Source: Agrococcus jejuensis (GTDB lineage: Bacteria; Actinomycetota; Actinomycetes; Actinomycetales; Microbacteriaceae). From it: DNA of 64,000 bases. A model generated the notes under the pieces. That model was not told the DNA's origin, made no database searches, and saw nothing but the letters and a program-made list of their open reading frames with translations. The number at the start of each line of letters is the position of its first letter. Within the stretch, counting starts at the first letter, position 1. Both the position numbers and the translations under genes were made by a program. Positions 43,223-52,226 of this stretch are shown piece by piece. The stretch lies in contig NZ_VEFR01000001.1 in NCBI RefSeq assembly GCF_007679035.1, positions 620,001 to 684,000 of the forward strand, written 5' to 3'.

Positions 43223-43906
43223 ATGGCTTCCGACCGGCAGGACACCAAGGGCGAGCGCACTCGTGCGCGCGTCGTCGAGGCGGCGCTCGCCACGTTGGCC
43301 GAGGACGGCTACGCCGCAGCGTCCATGCGCCGCATCGCGCGGCGCGCCGGCGTCGCGCCGGGCACGATCTACCTCTACGTGCCGTCGAAGGCGCACCTCG
43401 TGCACCTCGTCTACGACGCCGTCACCGGGCGCATCGTCGATCGGCTTGGCGCCGAGCTCGGCGCGACGCGAGCCTTCGGTCGGCGACTCGACGCCGCGAT
43501 GACGATCGTGCTCGACGAGATCGCGCCGCACCACGCCGTCGCGGTCGAGATGCTCGGCGCATCGCTCGATCCCGCCTCCCCCACGAGCCCCTTCGGCGAC
43601 GCGAGCGCCGAGTCGCGGGAGCGCATGATCGCGGCGCTCGCGGAGGTCGTCGCCGGCTCGGACCTGCGTGCCGACGCCGAGGTGCTCGATGCGCTGCCCG
43701 AGCTGCTGTGGGCCGCGGTCATGGCCGTGATGCTCGCGTGGTCGATGGATCGCAGCGACGACCAGCGCCGCACGCGTGCGCTCGTGACCGAGGTCGTGCC
43801 GCTCGTCGACGACCTCGCTCGTACGAGCCGGCTGCCGGTGCTGCGCGGGCAGGCCCGCCGCGTGCTCGCGCTCGCGCGCATGGCGAAGGAACTGGGCGAT
43901 GCGTGA
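43223..43906 (+). CDS. TetR-family regulator
   Basis: 227 aa. HTH in residues 9-58: TRARVVEAALATLAEDGYAAASMRRIARRAGVAPGTIYLYVPSKAHLV. The C-terminal helical domain is unassigned. ATG 43223 is chosen because the palindromic operator sits immediately upstream. Divergent from the Moco oxidoreductase; overlaps the next gene by eight bases. Confidence 0.9.
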   Translation: MASDRQDTKGERTRARVVEAALATLAEDGYAAASMRRIARRAGVAPGTIYLYVPSKAHLVHLVYDAVTGRIVDRLGAELGATRAFGRRLDAAMTIVLDEIAPHHAVAVEMLGASLDPASPTSPFGDASAESRERMIAALAEVVAGSDLRADAEVLDALPELLWAAVMAVMLAWSMDRSDDQRRTRALVTEVVPLVDDLARTSRLPVLRGQARRVLALARMAKELGDA

Positions 43907-44435
43907 GGACGCTTGGCACGAGGATGCGTACGACCGCGACGACGTGCACCCCGTGGCCGACCAGATCGACATGGACGCCCGGTACGGGCGTCCGGACCCA
44001 CGCGAGAACGACTGGACGTGGGTGGACATCGGCGTCGGCTGGGTCGCCGGACTCGTCGCGCTTCTGGCCGTCGGCGTCGGGCAGGGCATCTGGCTCGGCG
44101 TGGTGCATGGCGACCCCGCCTCGATCCTCATGATCCCGCTGTTCATGCTCGTACCGGGTGCGGCGGTGCTCGCGATCTACGGCATCCCCGTATCGATCTT
44201 GCTGGCGACGGTGCTGCGTCCAGTGCGCTCCGAGATCGTGCATCTCGTCGTCTTCCTCGCGGCCGGAGTGCTCGGCGCCGCCCTGCTCGAGCTGCTGCTC
44301 GGAGGCTTCGGCGTCTTCGTCGTCGCTGCACCCTACGCCGCCGCAGCGGCGGTCGTCGGCAGGTTCGTCGCGAAGCGTCGTGCCGTGCGTCGGGTCGGCC
44401 GGTCGCACGAGACGCTGCCCGCCGATCCCGGATGA
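43899..44435 (+). CDS. Hypothetical membrane protein, 178 aa
   Basis: Acidic His/Asp-rich N-terminus of about 40 residues, then four hydrophobic segments (about 43-70, 76-103, 111-135, 136-152) and a basic tail. Not recognised. Its start overlaps the TetR gene by eight bases, so they are probably co-transcribed; TetR may regulate it. Confidence 0.75.
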   Translation: MREDAWHEDAYDRDDVHPVADQIDMDARYGRPDPRENDWTWVDIGVGWVAGLVALLAVGVGQGIWLGVVHGDPASILMIPLFMLVPGAAVLAIYGIPVSILLATVLRPVRSEIVHLVVFLAAGVLGAALLELLLGGFGVFVVAAPYAAAAAVVGRFVAKRRAVRRVGRSHETLPADPG

Positions 44436-44497
44436 CGCCGGAGGCTCCGCCGACCGTGTACCGTTGAGAGGTCGCGCAGCCTGGCTGCGCAGCACGC

Positions 44498-44568
44498 GGG
44501 GGTGTAGCTCAATGGTAGAGCTCCAGTCTTCCAAACTGGTGGCGCGGGTTCGATTCCCGTCACCCCCT
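44498..44568 (+). tRNA. tRNA-Gly (TCC anticodon)
   Basis: Acceptor GGGGGTG/CACCCCC, D arm GCTC...GAGC, anticodon arm CCAGT-CTTCCAA-ACTGG giving TCC (reads GGA), T arm GCGGG-TTCGATT-CCCGT, discriminator T. CCA not encoded. A TACCGT box at 44459-44464 is the possible promoter. Confidence 0.96.
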
Positions 44569-44603
44569 CCGAACCGCCGCGCGAGTGCCGCGCAGGCCCT
44601 CCG

Positions 44604-45302
44604 TCAGGCGAGTCCCGCCACCGTCTCCTCCGGCACCTCCTCGGCCTCCTCGTGCCAGCGGCGCGCGCTGAGCCAGTTGCCGATCGCGCGCACGCCGAAC
44701 GCGAGCACCATGAAGCCGACGACCATGCCGACGCACAGCAGCGCGACGCCGCCGTAGCCGCCCGACGCCGCGGGGTCGAAGAACGGGTACGGGTAGAAGC
44801 CGTCGATCGCCCCGCGCACGACCGAGAAGATCGCGTACACCGCGGGCCAGATCATCCACCAGCCGACGACCGACATCGGCAGGCGGCGTCGCGGGGGCCA
44901 CAGGATCCAGTCGACGATGCCGAGCACCGGCAGCAGGAAGTGCATGATGCCGTTCACCCAGGGCAGCAGGTCGCCGAGGTCGACGTCGGTGAGCAGGGTG
45001 TTGAACACGAGGCCGACGAACGCGATGTACACGACCACGCCGCCACGGATCGCGACGTCGGTCGACGAGGGGTCGGTGCGTCCGTTGATGAGGCGGATGG
45101 CGCTCACGACGAACACGACCGAGATCATGATGTTGCTGAGGTTCGTGAAGTACACGAAGAAGTTCACGACGCTGTAGCCGGCCGGAATGTGGATCGCGAG
45201 CAGCTGGTAGAGCATCGCGAACATCGAGAGCGTAGCGCCTCCGAGACGCAGGCCGATCGCGAGCGTGCGCGAGGAGCTCGCGGAGGTGGCACGAGTGTTC
45301 AT
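44604..45302 (-). CDS. Pr6Pr-family integral membrane protein
   Basis: 232 aa, six hydrophobic segments. The features YFTNLSNIMISVVFVVSA, LLPWVNGIMHFLLPVLGIVDWILWPPRR and YPYPFFDP are those of the Pr6Pr (FAR-17a/AIG1-like) group; function unknown. TATGGT at 45314-45309 is six bases before ATG 45302, so leaderless. An in-frame upstream ATG would lie above the promoter. Confidence 0.82.
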   Translation of the reverse strand: MNTRATSASSSRTLAIGLRLGGATLSMFAMLYQLLAIHIPAGYSVVNFFVYFTNLSNIMISVVFVVSAIRLINGRTDPSSTDVAIRGGVVVYIAFVGLVFNTLLTDVDLGDLLPWVNGIMHFLLPVLGIVDWILWPPRRRLPMSVVGWWMIWPAVYAIFSVVRGAIDGFYPYPFFDPAASGGYGGVALLCVGMVVGFMVLAFGVRAIGNWLSARRWHEEAEEVPEETVAGLA

Positions 45303-45308
45303 GGGGGA

Positions 45309-45314
45309 ACCATA
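45309..45314 (-). promoter_or_regulatory. -10 box TATGGT of the Pr6Pr gene
   Basis: Six bases before ATG 45302. Confidence 0.5.
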
Positions 45315-45408
45315 GCCCGCGGATGCGTCGATCTCGTCTCGGACGCGGCGCACGGGTGAACGATCCTCGACGGGCGAGACCGTCGGGACGGGCTGGTCGC
45401 GATGCGGC

Positions 45409-46806
45409 CTAGAGCGCCCGGTCGCGCGCGATGCGCTGGAACGCGAGCGCGGAGTCCTTCAGCGTGCGCTCCTGCGTCTCGTAGTCGACGCGCACGAGCC
45501 CGAAGCGCTTGTGGTAGCCCCACGCCCACTCGTAGTTGTCCATCATCGACCAGTAGAAGTAGCCGTCGACGGGCACGCCCGCATCGATCGCGTCGAGCAC
45601 CGCGCCCAGATGCGCCTCGAGGAACGCGACGCGCTCGACGTCGTGCACGGCACCGTCGTCGGCGACCGCGTCGTCGTAGGCGGCACCGTTCTCGGTGACC
45701 CACAGGTCGACGAGCGCCGGGCCCGCGTACTCCTCGTGCACGCGCTGCAGCAGGCGCGTGAGCCCCTCGGGCTGCACCTCCCACCCCATCGACGTCACGG
45801 GCAGGCCCCGCGGGTGCATGTGCACGCCGTCGGCGGCCGGGTACGGCGACCCGACCTCGCGCGTCGTCGGCGCATCCTGCGAGAGGGGCACGGCGGGCGG
45901 CTCGTACGAGACGGCGTCGCCGTGGTAGTAGTTCACGCCCAGCAGGTCGATGGGCGCGGAGATCGAGCCGAGGTCGTTCGGCTGGATGGCGTCGGCGAGG
46001 CCCAGGTGGCCGACGTCCTCCATGAGGTCGTCGGGGTAGGCGCCGCGGAAGATCGGATCGAGGAAGAAGCGGTTGAACTGGCCGTCGATGCGGCGCGCGG
46101 CGTCGCGATCCCGCTCGCTCGTCGGGTCGACGGGGTCCGCGACCGTGAGGTTGAGCGTCACGCCCACCCACGCATCGGGCGCGAAGCCGCGGATGACGTC
46201 GACGCCGAGGCCGTGCGCGAGCAGCAGGTGGTGGCCGGCCACGAGGCCGTCGCGCACGCTGCGACGCCCGGGCGCGTGCGCGCCCGCGGTGTAGGAGAGG
46301 AACGACGAGCACCACGGCTCGTTGAGCGTCGTGATGGTGGGCACGCGATCGCCGACCGCCTCGACGACGCTCGATGCGTACTCCACGAACCGCTCGACGG
46401 TGTCGCGCGACGTCCACCCGCCCTGCTCCTCGAGCGCCTGCGGCAGATCCCAGTGGTAGAGCGTGAGCCAGGGCGCGATGTCGTGCTCGAGCAGCTCGTC
46501 GACGAGCCGCCGGTAGAAGTCGAGGCCCTCCTCGTTGACGTCGCCGCCGTCGGGGCGCACGCGCGACCAGCTCGTCGAGAAGCGGTACGACTGCACGCCC
46601 ATGTCGGCCATGAGACGCACGTCGTCGCGGTACCGGTGATAGTGGTCGCACGCGACCGCGCCGTCATGGCCGTCGATCACGGCGCCCGGCACGCGGGCGA
46701 ACGCATCCCAGATCGAGTCGGTGCGACCGCCCTCGGTCGCCGCCCCCTCGATCTGGTAGGCCGCCGTGGCGACGCCGAGCGTGAAGTCCTCGGGAAGTTG
46801 ACGCAC
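45409..46806 (-). CDS. GH1 beta-glucosidase
   Basis: 465 aa TIM-barrel glycosidase. Acid/base Glu163 in TLNEPW, nucleophile Glu372 in VTENGAA, N-terminal signature FTLGVATAAYQIEGA. Cytoplasmic (no signal peptide); hydrolyses beta-glucosides or related beta-glycosides. GTG 46806 follows TAGCCT (46818-46813) by six bases. No sugar transporter or LacI regulator is adjacent. Confidence 0.95.
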   Translation of the reverse strand: MRQLPEDFTLGVATAAYQIEGAATEGGRTDSIWDAFARVPGAVIDGHDGAVACDHYHRYRDDVRLMADMGVQSYRFSTSWSRVRPDGGDVNEEGLDFYRRLVDELLEHDIAPWLTLYHWDLPQALEEQGGWTSRDTVERFVEYASSVVEAVGDRVPTITTLNEPWCSSFLSYTAGAHAPGRRSVRDGLVAGHHLLLAHGLGVDVIRGFAPDAWVGVTLNLTVADPVDPTSERDRDAARRIDGQFNRFFLDPIFRGAYPDDLMEDVGHLGLADAIQPNDLGSISAPIDLLGVNYYHGDAVSYEPPAVPLSQDAPTTREVGSPYPAADGVHMHPRGLPVTSMGWEVQPEGLTRLLQRVHEEYAGPALVDLWVTENGAAYDDAVADDGAVHDVERVAFLEAHLGAVLDAIDAGVPVDGYFYWSMMDNYEWAWGYHKRFGLVRVDYETQERTLKDSALAFQRIARDRAL

Positions 46807-46812
46807 GCGCTC

Positions 46813-46830
46813 AGGCTACCCACCTATCGT
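46813..46830. promoter_or_regulatory. Divergent -10 boxes, GH1 gene / DUF4352 lipoprotein
   Basis: Reverse TAGCCT (46818-46813) six bases from the GH1 GTG, and forward TATCGT (46825-46830), which gives the lipoprotein mRNA a leader of about 50 nt. Confidence 0.5.
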
Positions 46831-46885
46831 GGAGCCGGGCACGTCGCGCTCCGCGACCGCCCTCGACCGTCTGGAGCATGTGAGC

Positions 46886-47506
46886 GTGAGCACCCGCCCG
46901 TCCGCCGGCAGCCGGCTCGCAGGCCTCGGCATCGTCGCCGTGGCCGTGGGCCTCATCGTCGCGTGCGTGCCCGCACCCGTCGTCGCCCCCAGCGACCCCG
47001 ACATCCCCGGCGCATCGTCGACGCCCGCCTTCCCCAACCTCACGAACCCGCCGACGACCGCCGGGCCGAGCGTGCCGCCCGTGCCGACCACGGCGCCGGG
47101 CGACTTCGCGTACGGCGACACCATCACGATCCACACCGACCAGGGCACGACGTGGGAGATCACGCCGCTGCAGTCGATCGACCCTGCCGACTCGATCGTG
47201 CAGGCCAACGGCTACCAGCCGACGCAGGGCCAGCGCGCCGTGATCCTCGAGCTCACGATCCGCAACGTCGGCGTCGTCACGACGCATCCGTACTACGACA
47301 TGGCGTTCGCCTACCAGCCCGACAACGCGCCCCGGTACGACCAGAACTCGGGGGCGCTCATCGCAGCGCCCGACGACCTCGGGTACTACCCCGAGATCCA
47401 GATCGGCGAGTCGGTCACGGCCGAGATCGTCGTGCAGGTGCCCGAGAACGCGCCGGAGGGCTCGTGGGTCATCGGCGACGGCACGAGCGAGTACCGCTTC
47501 CGCTGA
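46886..47506 (+). CDS. DUF4352-like lipoprotein
   Basis: 206 aa. Hydrophobic signal ending in lipobox IVAC, Pro/Thr-rich linker to about residue 75, then an immunoglobulin-like domain (QRAVILELTIRNVGVVTTHPYYDMAFAYQPDNAPRY) like DUF4352. GTG 46886 has GGAG nine bases upstream; GTG 46880 and 46829 are also in frame. Function unknown; nine-strand exported domain often found with stress or cell-wall genes. Confidence 0.7.
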   Translation: MSTRPSAGSRLAGLGIVAVAVGLIVACVPAPVVAPSDPDIPGASSTPAFPNLTNPPTTAGPSVPPVPTTAPGDFAYGDTITIHTDQGTTWEITPLQSIDPADSIVQANGYQPTQGQRAVILELTIRNVGVVTTHPYYDMAFAYQPDNAPRYDQNSGALIAAPDDLGYYPEIQIGESVTAEIVVQVPENAPEGSWVIGDGTSEYRFR

Positions 47507-47527
47507 CGCGCAGGACGCGCGTGCCTC

Positions 47528-48502
47528 CTACAGCTGGCAGCCGGGGCACCAGTAGAGCTTGCGCTGCTGCATGACCTCGAGCGCCACGGTCGTGCCGCAC
47601 CGCAGGCACGGCAGGCCCTCGCGCTTGTAGACCCAGTGGCGGTCGGCGCGGCTCGCCATCGCCAGCTCGAGGCGCTTGCCGCGCAGGCCGTCGATCGTGA
47701 GCATCTGGCCGGTCTCGACGCCGATGCGCAGCAGTCTGACCCAGTCCTTCCACAGGCCGCGCAGCTCGTCGCTCGAGAGCGACTGCCCGGTGCGGTGCGG
47801 CGAGATGCGGGCACGGAAGAGCAGCTCCGCGCGATAGACGTTGCCGATGCCCGCGACGACGGACTGGTCCATGAGCAGCTGCCCGATGGGCTGCCGCGAT
47901 CGGCCGGCGCGCTCGACGAAGCGGCGCTCGGCGGCGGCCTTCGTCTCGAAGAGCGCCTCGGGATCGGGGCCGAGCCGCTGCGCGACGGCCTCGACCTCGT
48001 CGGGGTCGAGCACCTCGCACACGGTCGGGCCGCGCAGGTCGGCGACGGCGGCGTCGGTGAGGATGCGCACGCGCACCTGCCCGACCGGCGGGGGCGGGAA
48101 CTCGTCGACCTCGAGCGCCGACTCCGACTCCCCCATCCGCAGCCGCGCGAGACGCGGTGCGCCGATCGACGCGAGCGAGTGCTCGAAGCCGCCGTCGGCC
48201 ACGGTGCCGCGCATGCCGGTCTGGCCTGCACGGCCGCCCGCGGAGCGCAGCGTGGCGTCCTCGGCGATGCGGCCCGCGAAGTCCCACGCGCCGTAGATGC
48301 CGAGATGCACGTGCAGCCAGCGGCCGTCGAAGTCGAGCAGCAGATGCTTGCCGATCGCGCGCGACGCCGTCATGGTGCGGCCGTCGAGCGACCCCGCGCC
48401 GTCGGCGAAGCGACCCTGCGGCGACGACAGCGCGCACGCGTCGCCCACGAAGTTTGCATCGAACTGCCGCGCGATGCGATGGACGGAATGGCCCTCGGGC
48501 AT
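47528..48502 (-). CDS. nei: Fpg/Nei-family DNA glycosylase (endonuclease VIII-like)
   Basis: 324 aa base-excision repair enzyme. Catalytic Pro2-Glu3 in MPEGHSVHR (PEGH is the Nei form), helix-two-turn-helix with QLLMDQSVVAGIGNVYRAE, and the C-terminal zinc finger with two CxxC pairs (CLRCG, CPGC). Removes oxidised pyrimidines and cleaves the strand. Last of the reverse unit with rpiB. Confidence 0.93.
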   Translation of the reverse strand: MPEGHSVHRIARQFDANFVGDACALSSPQGRFADGAGSLDGRTMTASRAIGKHLLLDFDGRWLHVHLGIYGAWDFAGRIAEDATLRSAGGRAGQTGMRGTVADGGFEHSLASIGAPRLARLRMGESESALEVDEFPPPPVGQVRVRILTDAAVADLRGPTVCEVLDPDEVEAVAQRLGPDPEALFETKAAAERRFVERAGRSRQPIGQLLMDQSVVAGIGNVYRAELLFRARISPHRTGQSLSSDELRGLWKDWVRLLRIGVETGQMLTIDGLRGKRLELAMASRADRHWVYKREGLPCLRCGTTVALEVMQQRKLYWCPGCQL

Positions 48503-48521
48503 GCCTGGGTGCGCCTCGACG

Positions 48522-49004
48522 TCAGTCGAGCAGGCCGGCGATGCGGCCCGTCGTCTCGTACTCGGCGAGCTGCGCGATGCGGCGCGCGTGCCGCTCGACG
48601 CCGGGGAACGGCGTCGCGATGAAGCGGTCGATGAGCGCGAGCACCTCGTCCTCGCCGTGCTGCCGTGCGCCGATCGCGATGACGTTGGCGTCGTTGTGCT
48701 CCCGCGCGAGCTCGGCGGTCGCCTCGTTCCACACGAGTGCCGCGCGCACGCCCTCGACCTTGTTCGCGGCGATCTGCTCGCCGTTGCCCGATCCGCCGAA
48801 CACGACGCCGAGCGCCTCGACGCCCGCGCGCTGGTCGGCGACGACCGCGCGTGCGGCGGCGATGCAGAACGACGGGTAGTCGTCGTCGGCGTCGTACGCA
48901 GTCGGGCCGTGGTCGAGCACCTCGTGCCCGGCGGCCTGCAGGTGCGCGACGAGCGTCTTCGAGTACTCGAAGCCCGCGTGGTCGGTGGCGACGTGGATCC
49001 TCAC
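48522..49004 (-). CDS. rpiB: Ribose-5-phosphate isomerase B
   Basis: 160 aa. HVATDHAGFEYSK with the catalytic DHAG, GGSGNGEQIAANK (phosphate loop; actinobacterial RpiB uses the Glu of this kind as base) and EHNDANVIAIGAR. Interconverts ribulose- and ribose-5-phosphate. GTG 49004 chosen: GAGGGG seven bases upstream and no sequence similarity before it. Eleven bases after the Rv2466c-like gene. Confidence 0.93.
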   Translation of the reverse strand: MRIHVATDHAGFEYSKTLVAHLQAAGHEVLDHGPTAYDADDDYPSFCIAAARAVVADQRAGVEALGVVFGGSGNGEQIAANKVEGVRAALVWNEATAELAREHNDANVIAIGARQHGEDEVLALIDRFIATPFPGVERHARRIAQLAEYETTGRIAGLLD

Positions 49005-49014
49005 TGCGCACCCC

Positions 49015-49620
49015 TCACTGGGCACCTTCGTGCAGCAGCGGGCCGACGGTGCGGCTGCGCTTGAGCTCGAAGAAGCCCGGCACGCTCGCGGCGGCGACGA
49101 CGCCGTCGAAGAGGCGCAGCGCCTCCTCGCCCGTCGGGGCGGGGCTCACGACGGGGCCGAAGAACGCCACGCCGTCGACGGACACGACGGGCGTGCCCAC
49201 GTCGTCGCCGACGAGGTCGATCGCCTCCTGGTGGCTCGCGCGCAGCTGCGCGTCGTAGGCATCCGTCTCCTCGGCGAGCGCCGGGTCGAGGCCGACCTCG
49301 GCGAGGGCGTCGACGACGATGGCGTCGAAGTCGCGCTGCTCGCCGGGGTGGATGCGCGAGCCGAGGGCGTCGTAGAGCGGCTTCACGACCTGCTCGCCCG
49401 CCGTCTCGCGGGCGGCGATCACGAGCCGCGTGAGGCGCAGCGAGCGCGGCATGCGCCTCGCGTACTCCTCGGGCAGATCACGACCCTCGTTGAGGATCGC
49501 GAGGGACATGACGCGCCAGTCGACGTCGAATCCTCGCGTGCCGGCTACCTCGCCGAGCCACCGCGACGTCATCCACGCCCACGGGCACGTGGGGTCGAAC
49601 CACATGCGTACCTGAGTCAC
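49015..49620 (-). CDS. DsbA-fold oxidoreductase, Rv2466c (mycothiol-dependent) type
   Basis: 201 aa. Thioredoxin fold with CPWAW motif (WFDPTCPWAWMTSRW, C12) and cis-Pro in GTPVVSV. The DPxCPW signature matches the mycothiol-dependent reductase Rv2466c, which acts in oxidative-stress defence. Cytoplasmic. GTG 49620 is six bases after TACGCT (49632-49627), leaderless. First gene of the reverse unit with rpiB and nei. Confidence 0.88.
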   Translation of the reverse strand: MTQVRMWFDPTCPWAWMTSRWLGEVAGTRGFDVDWRVMSLAILNEGRDLPEEYARRMPRSLRLTRLVIAARETAGEQVVKPLYDALGSRIHPGEQRDFDAIVVDALAEVGLDPALAEETDAYDAQLRASHQEAIDLVGDDVGTPVVSVDGVAFFGPVVSPAPTGEEALRLFDGVVAAASVPGFFELKRSRTVGPLLHEGAQ

Positions 49621-49626
49621 AGGCCA

Positions 49627-49648
49627 AGCGTATCCGCGCGACTACGCT
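49627..49648. promoter_or_regulatory. Divergent TACGCT boxes, Rv2466c-like gene / pepN
   Basis: Reverse TACGCT (49632-49627) for the Rv2466c-like gene; forward TACGCT (49643-49648) for pepN, whose leader carries GGAGG (49672-49676). Confidence 0.55.
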
Positions 49649-49682
49649 GGCAGGCACGCCCACGACGCAACGGAGGACGAGC

Positions 49683-52226
49683 GTGCCCGGAGAGAACCTC
49701 ACCCGCCAGGAGGCCCAGGAGCGCGCTGCGCTCGTCGACGTGCAGTCGTACGACGTGGCGCTCGACCTCACGACCGGCGACGAGGTGTTCCGCTCGACGA
49801 CCACGGTGCGCTTCCGGACGCACACGCCGGGCGCGTCGACGTTCATCGACCACATCGCCCGCGAGGTGCTGTCGGTGACGCTCAACGGCGTCGAGCTCGA
49901 CGTCGCGACGGTCGCCGACGGCGCGCGGATCGCGCTCGCCGACCTCCAGGTCGACAACGAGCTCACCGTCGTCTCCGACGCGCTCTACGTCAACACCGGC
50001 GAGGGCCTGCACCGCTTCGTCGACCCCGTCGACGGCGAGGTCTACCTGTACTCGCAGTTCGAGGTGCCCGACTCCCGCCGCGTCTTCGCGGTGTTCGAGC
50101 AGCCCGACCTCAAGGCCGAGTTCACCTTCACCGTCACCGCCCCGGCGCGCTGGCAGGTCGTCTCGAACCAGCCGACCCCCGAGCCCGAGGTCGACGGCGA
50201 GAGCGGCACGTGGCGCTTCGGCACCACGCCGCGCATCTCCTCGTACATCACGGCGCTCGTCGCCGGCCCCTACTGGGTCACGCGCGACTCGCTCACGAGC
50301 GCCTCGGGCGCCGAGATCCCGCTCGGCATCTTCTGCCGCGCCTCGCTCGCGGAGCACATGGACGCCGACGCGATCTTCGCGACGACGAAGGCGGGCTTCG
50401 CGTTCTACGAGGAGCACTTCCAGACGCCGTACCCGTTCGACAAGTACGACCAGCTCTTCGTGCCCGAGTTCAACGCCGGCGCCATGGAGAACGCGGGATG
50501 CGTGACCTTCACCGAGGCGTACGTCTTCCGCTCGAAGGTGACCGACGCCATCCGCGAGCGTCGCGTCGTGACGATCCTGCACGAGCTGGCGCACATGTGG
50601 TTCGGCGACCTCGTGACGATGCGCTGGTGGAACGACCTGTGGCTCAACGAGTCGTTCGCCGAGTGGGCGTCGACGCTCGCGACGGCCGAGGCGACGGAGT
50701 GGACGCACGCGTGGACCACGTTCCAGGCGATGGAGAAGACCTGGGCGTACCGCCAGGACCAGCTGCCCTCGACGCATCCGATCGTCGCCGAGATCCGCGA
50801 CCTCGAGGACGTGCAGGTCAACTTCGACGGCATCACGTACGCCAAGGGCGGCTCGGTGCTGAAGCAGCTCGTGGCGTGGGTCGGCATCGAGGCGTTCATG
50901 CGCGGCCTCGCCGAGTACTTCCGCAAGCACTCCTACGGCAACACCGAGCTCTCCGACCTGCTCGTCGAGCTCGAGGCCGCGAGCGGCCGCGAGCTGTCGG
51001 GCTGGGCGTCGCAGTGGCTCGAGACGGCGGGCGTCAACACGCTGCGGCCCGAGCTCGAGACGACGCAGGACGGCATCATCACGTCGTTCGCGATCACGCA
51101 GACGGCGACCGCCGACTACCCGACGCTGCGCCCGCACCGCATCGCCGTGGGCTTCTACGCCGAGCGCAAGGGTCGTCTGCAGCGCGTGCACCGCGTCGAG
51201 CTCGACATCGACGGCGCGTCGACCGCCGTGCCGCAGCTCGTGGGCCACCAGCGCCCCGACCTCGTGCTCGTCAACGACGACGACCTCGCGTACGCGAAGA
51301 TCCGCCTCGACGAGCAGTCGACCAAGGTGGCGCTCGCCGGCCTGTCGAGGATCGAGGACCCCCTCGCGCGCGCCCTCGTGTGGGGTGCCGCATGGGATGC
51401 GACGCGCGACGGCGAGACGCCGGCCAGCGACTACGTCGAGCTCGTGCTCGCGAACATCGGCGCCGAGACCGAGTCCACGACCGTGCGCCTCGCGCTCGCC
51501 CAGCTCGCGCAGTCGGTGCGCACGTACGTCGCGCCCGAGCGCCGTGCCGGCCTCATCGAGACGACGGGCGACCGGCTGTGGGCGCTCGCGAAGGACGCGA
51601 AGGCCGGCTCCGACCTGCAGCTGCAGCTCGTGCAGGCGTTCGCGGGCCTCGCCTCGTCGCCGAGCCACGTCGCCGCCCTGCAGGGGCTGCTCGACGGCTC
51701 GGTGACGCTCAAGGGCCTCGAGGTCGACGCGGACCTGCGCTGGCAGATCCTCGACGGCGTCGTGCTGAACGGCGCCGCGGGCGACGCGGAGATCGACGCG
51801 CTGCTCGCGACGGACGACACCGCGACGGGTCGTCAGTTCGCGGCGCGCGCTCGCGCCACGATCCCCACGGCCGAGGCCAAGGAGCGCGCGTTCGCGTCGG
51901 TCGCCGACGCCGCGGGCGCCTCGAACCTCATCGTGCGCTACACCGGCATGGGCCTGCAGCACGTCAACGACCCCGCCGACCTCGCGACGCTCGTCGACCG
52001 CTACCACGCGGCGCTCATCCCGATCTGGGAGTCGCGGACGTACCAGATCGCCGAGGGCCTCATCGTGGGCCTGTACCCGTCGGTCGTCGCGACCGAGGAG
52101 CTCGCCGCCGCGACCCGCGCGTGGCTCGCCGAGCACCAGGACGTGCCCGCGCTGCGCCGCCTCGTGCATGAGCAGCTCGCCGGCGTCGAGCGCGCCCTGC
52201 GCGTGCAGGAGCGAGACCAGCGCTGA
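49683..52226 (+). CDS. pepN: Aminopeptidase N (M1 family)
   Basis: 847 aa zinc aminopeptidase. GAMEN exopeptidase motif in NAGAMENAGC, zinc site HELAH at 300-304 with distal Glu in NESFAEW, then the ERAP1-like C-terminal helical domain. Cytoplasmic; peptide turnover. Start GTG 49683 has GGAGG six bases upstream. mscS begins in its stop codon region (TGATG). Confidence 0.96.
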   Translation: MPGENLTRQEAQERAALVDVQSYDVALDLTTGDEVFRSTTTVRFRTHTPGASTFIDHIAREVLSVTLNGVELDVATVADGARIALADLQVDNELTVVSDALYVNTGEGLHRFVDPVDGEVYLYSQFEVPDSRRVFAVFEQPDLKAEFTFTVTAPARWQVVSNQPTPEPEVDGESGTWRFGTTPRISSYITALVAGPYWVTRDSLTSASGAEIPLGIFCRASLAEHMDADAIFATTKAGFAFYEEHFQTPYPFDKYDQLFVPEFNAGAMENAGCVTFTEAYVFRSKVTDAIRERRVVTILHELAHMWFGDLVTMRWWNDLWLNESFAEWASTLATAEATEWTHAWTTFQAMEKTWAYRQDQLPSTHPIVAEIRDLEDVQVNFDGITYAKGGSVLKQLVAWVGIEAFMRGLAEYFRKHSYGNTELSDLLVELEAASGRELSGWASQWLETAGVNTLRPELETTQDGIITSFAITQTATADYPTLRPHRIAVGFYAERKGRLQRVHRVELDIDGASTAVPQLVGHQRPDLVLVNDDDLAYAKIRLDEQSTKVALAGLSRIEDPLARALVWGAAWDATRDGETPASDYVELVLANIGAETESTTVRLALAQLAQSVRTYVAPERRAGLIETTGDRLWALAKDAKAGSDLQLQLVQAFAGLASSPSHVAALQGLLDGSVTLKGLEVDADLRWQILDGVVLNGAAGDAEIDALLATDDTATGRQFAARARATIPTAEAKERAFASVADAAGASNLIVRYTGMGLQHVNDPADLATLVDRYHAALIPIWESRTYQIAEGLIVGLYPSVVATEELAAATRAWLAEHQDVPALRRLVHEQLAGVERALRVQERDQR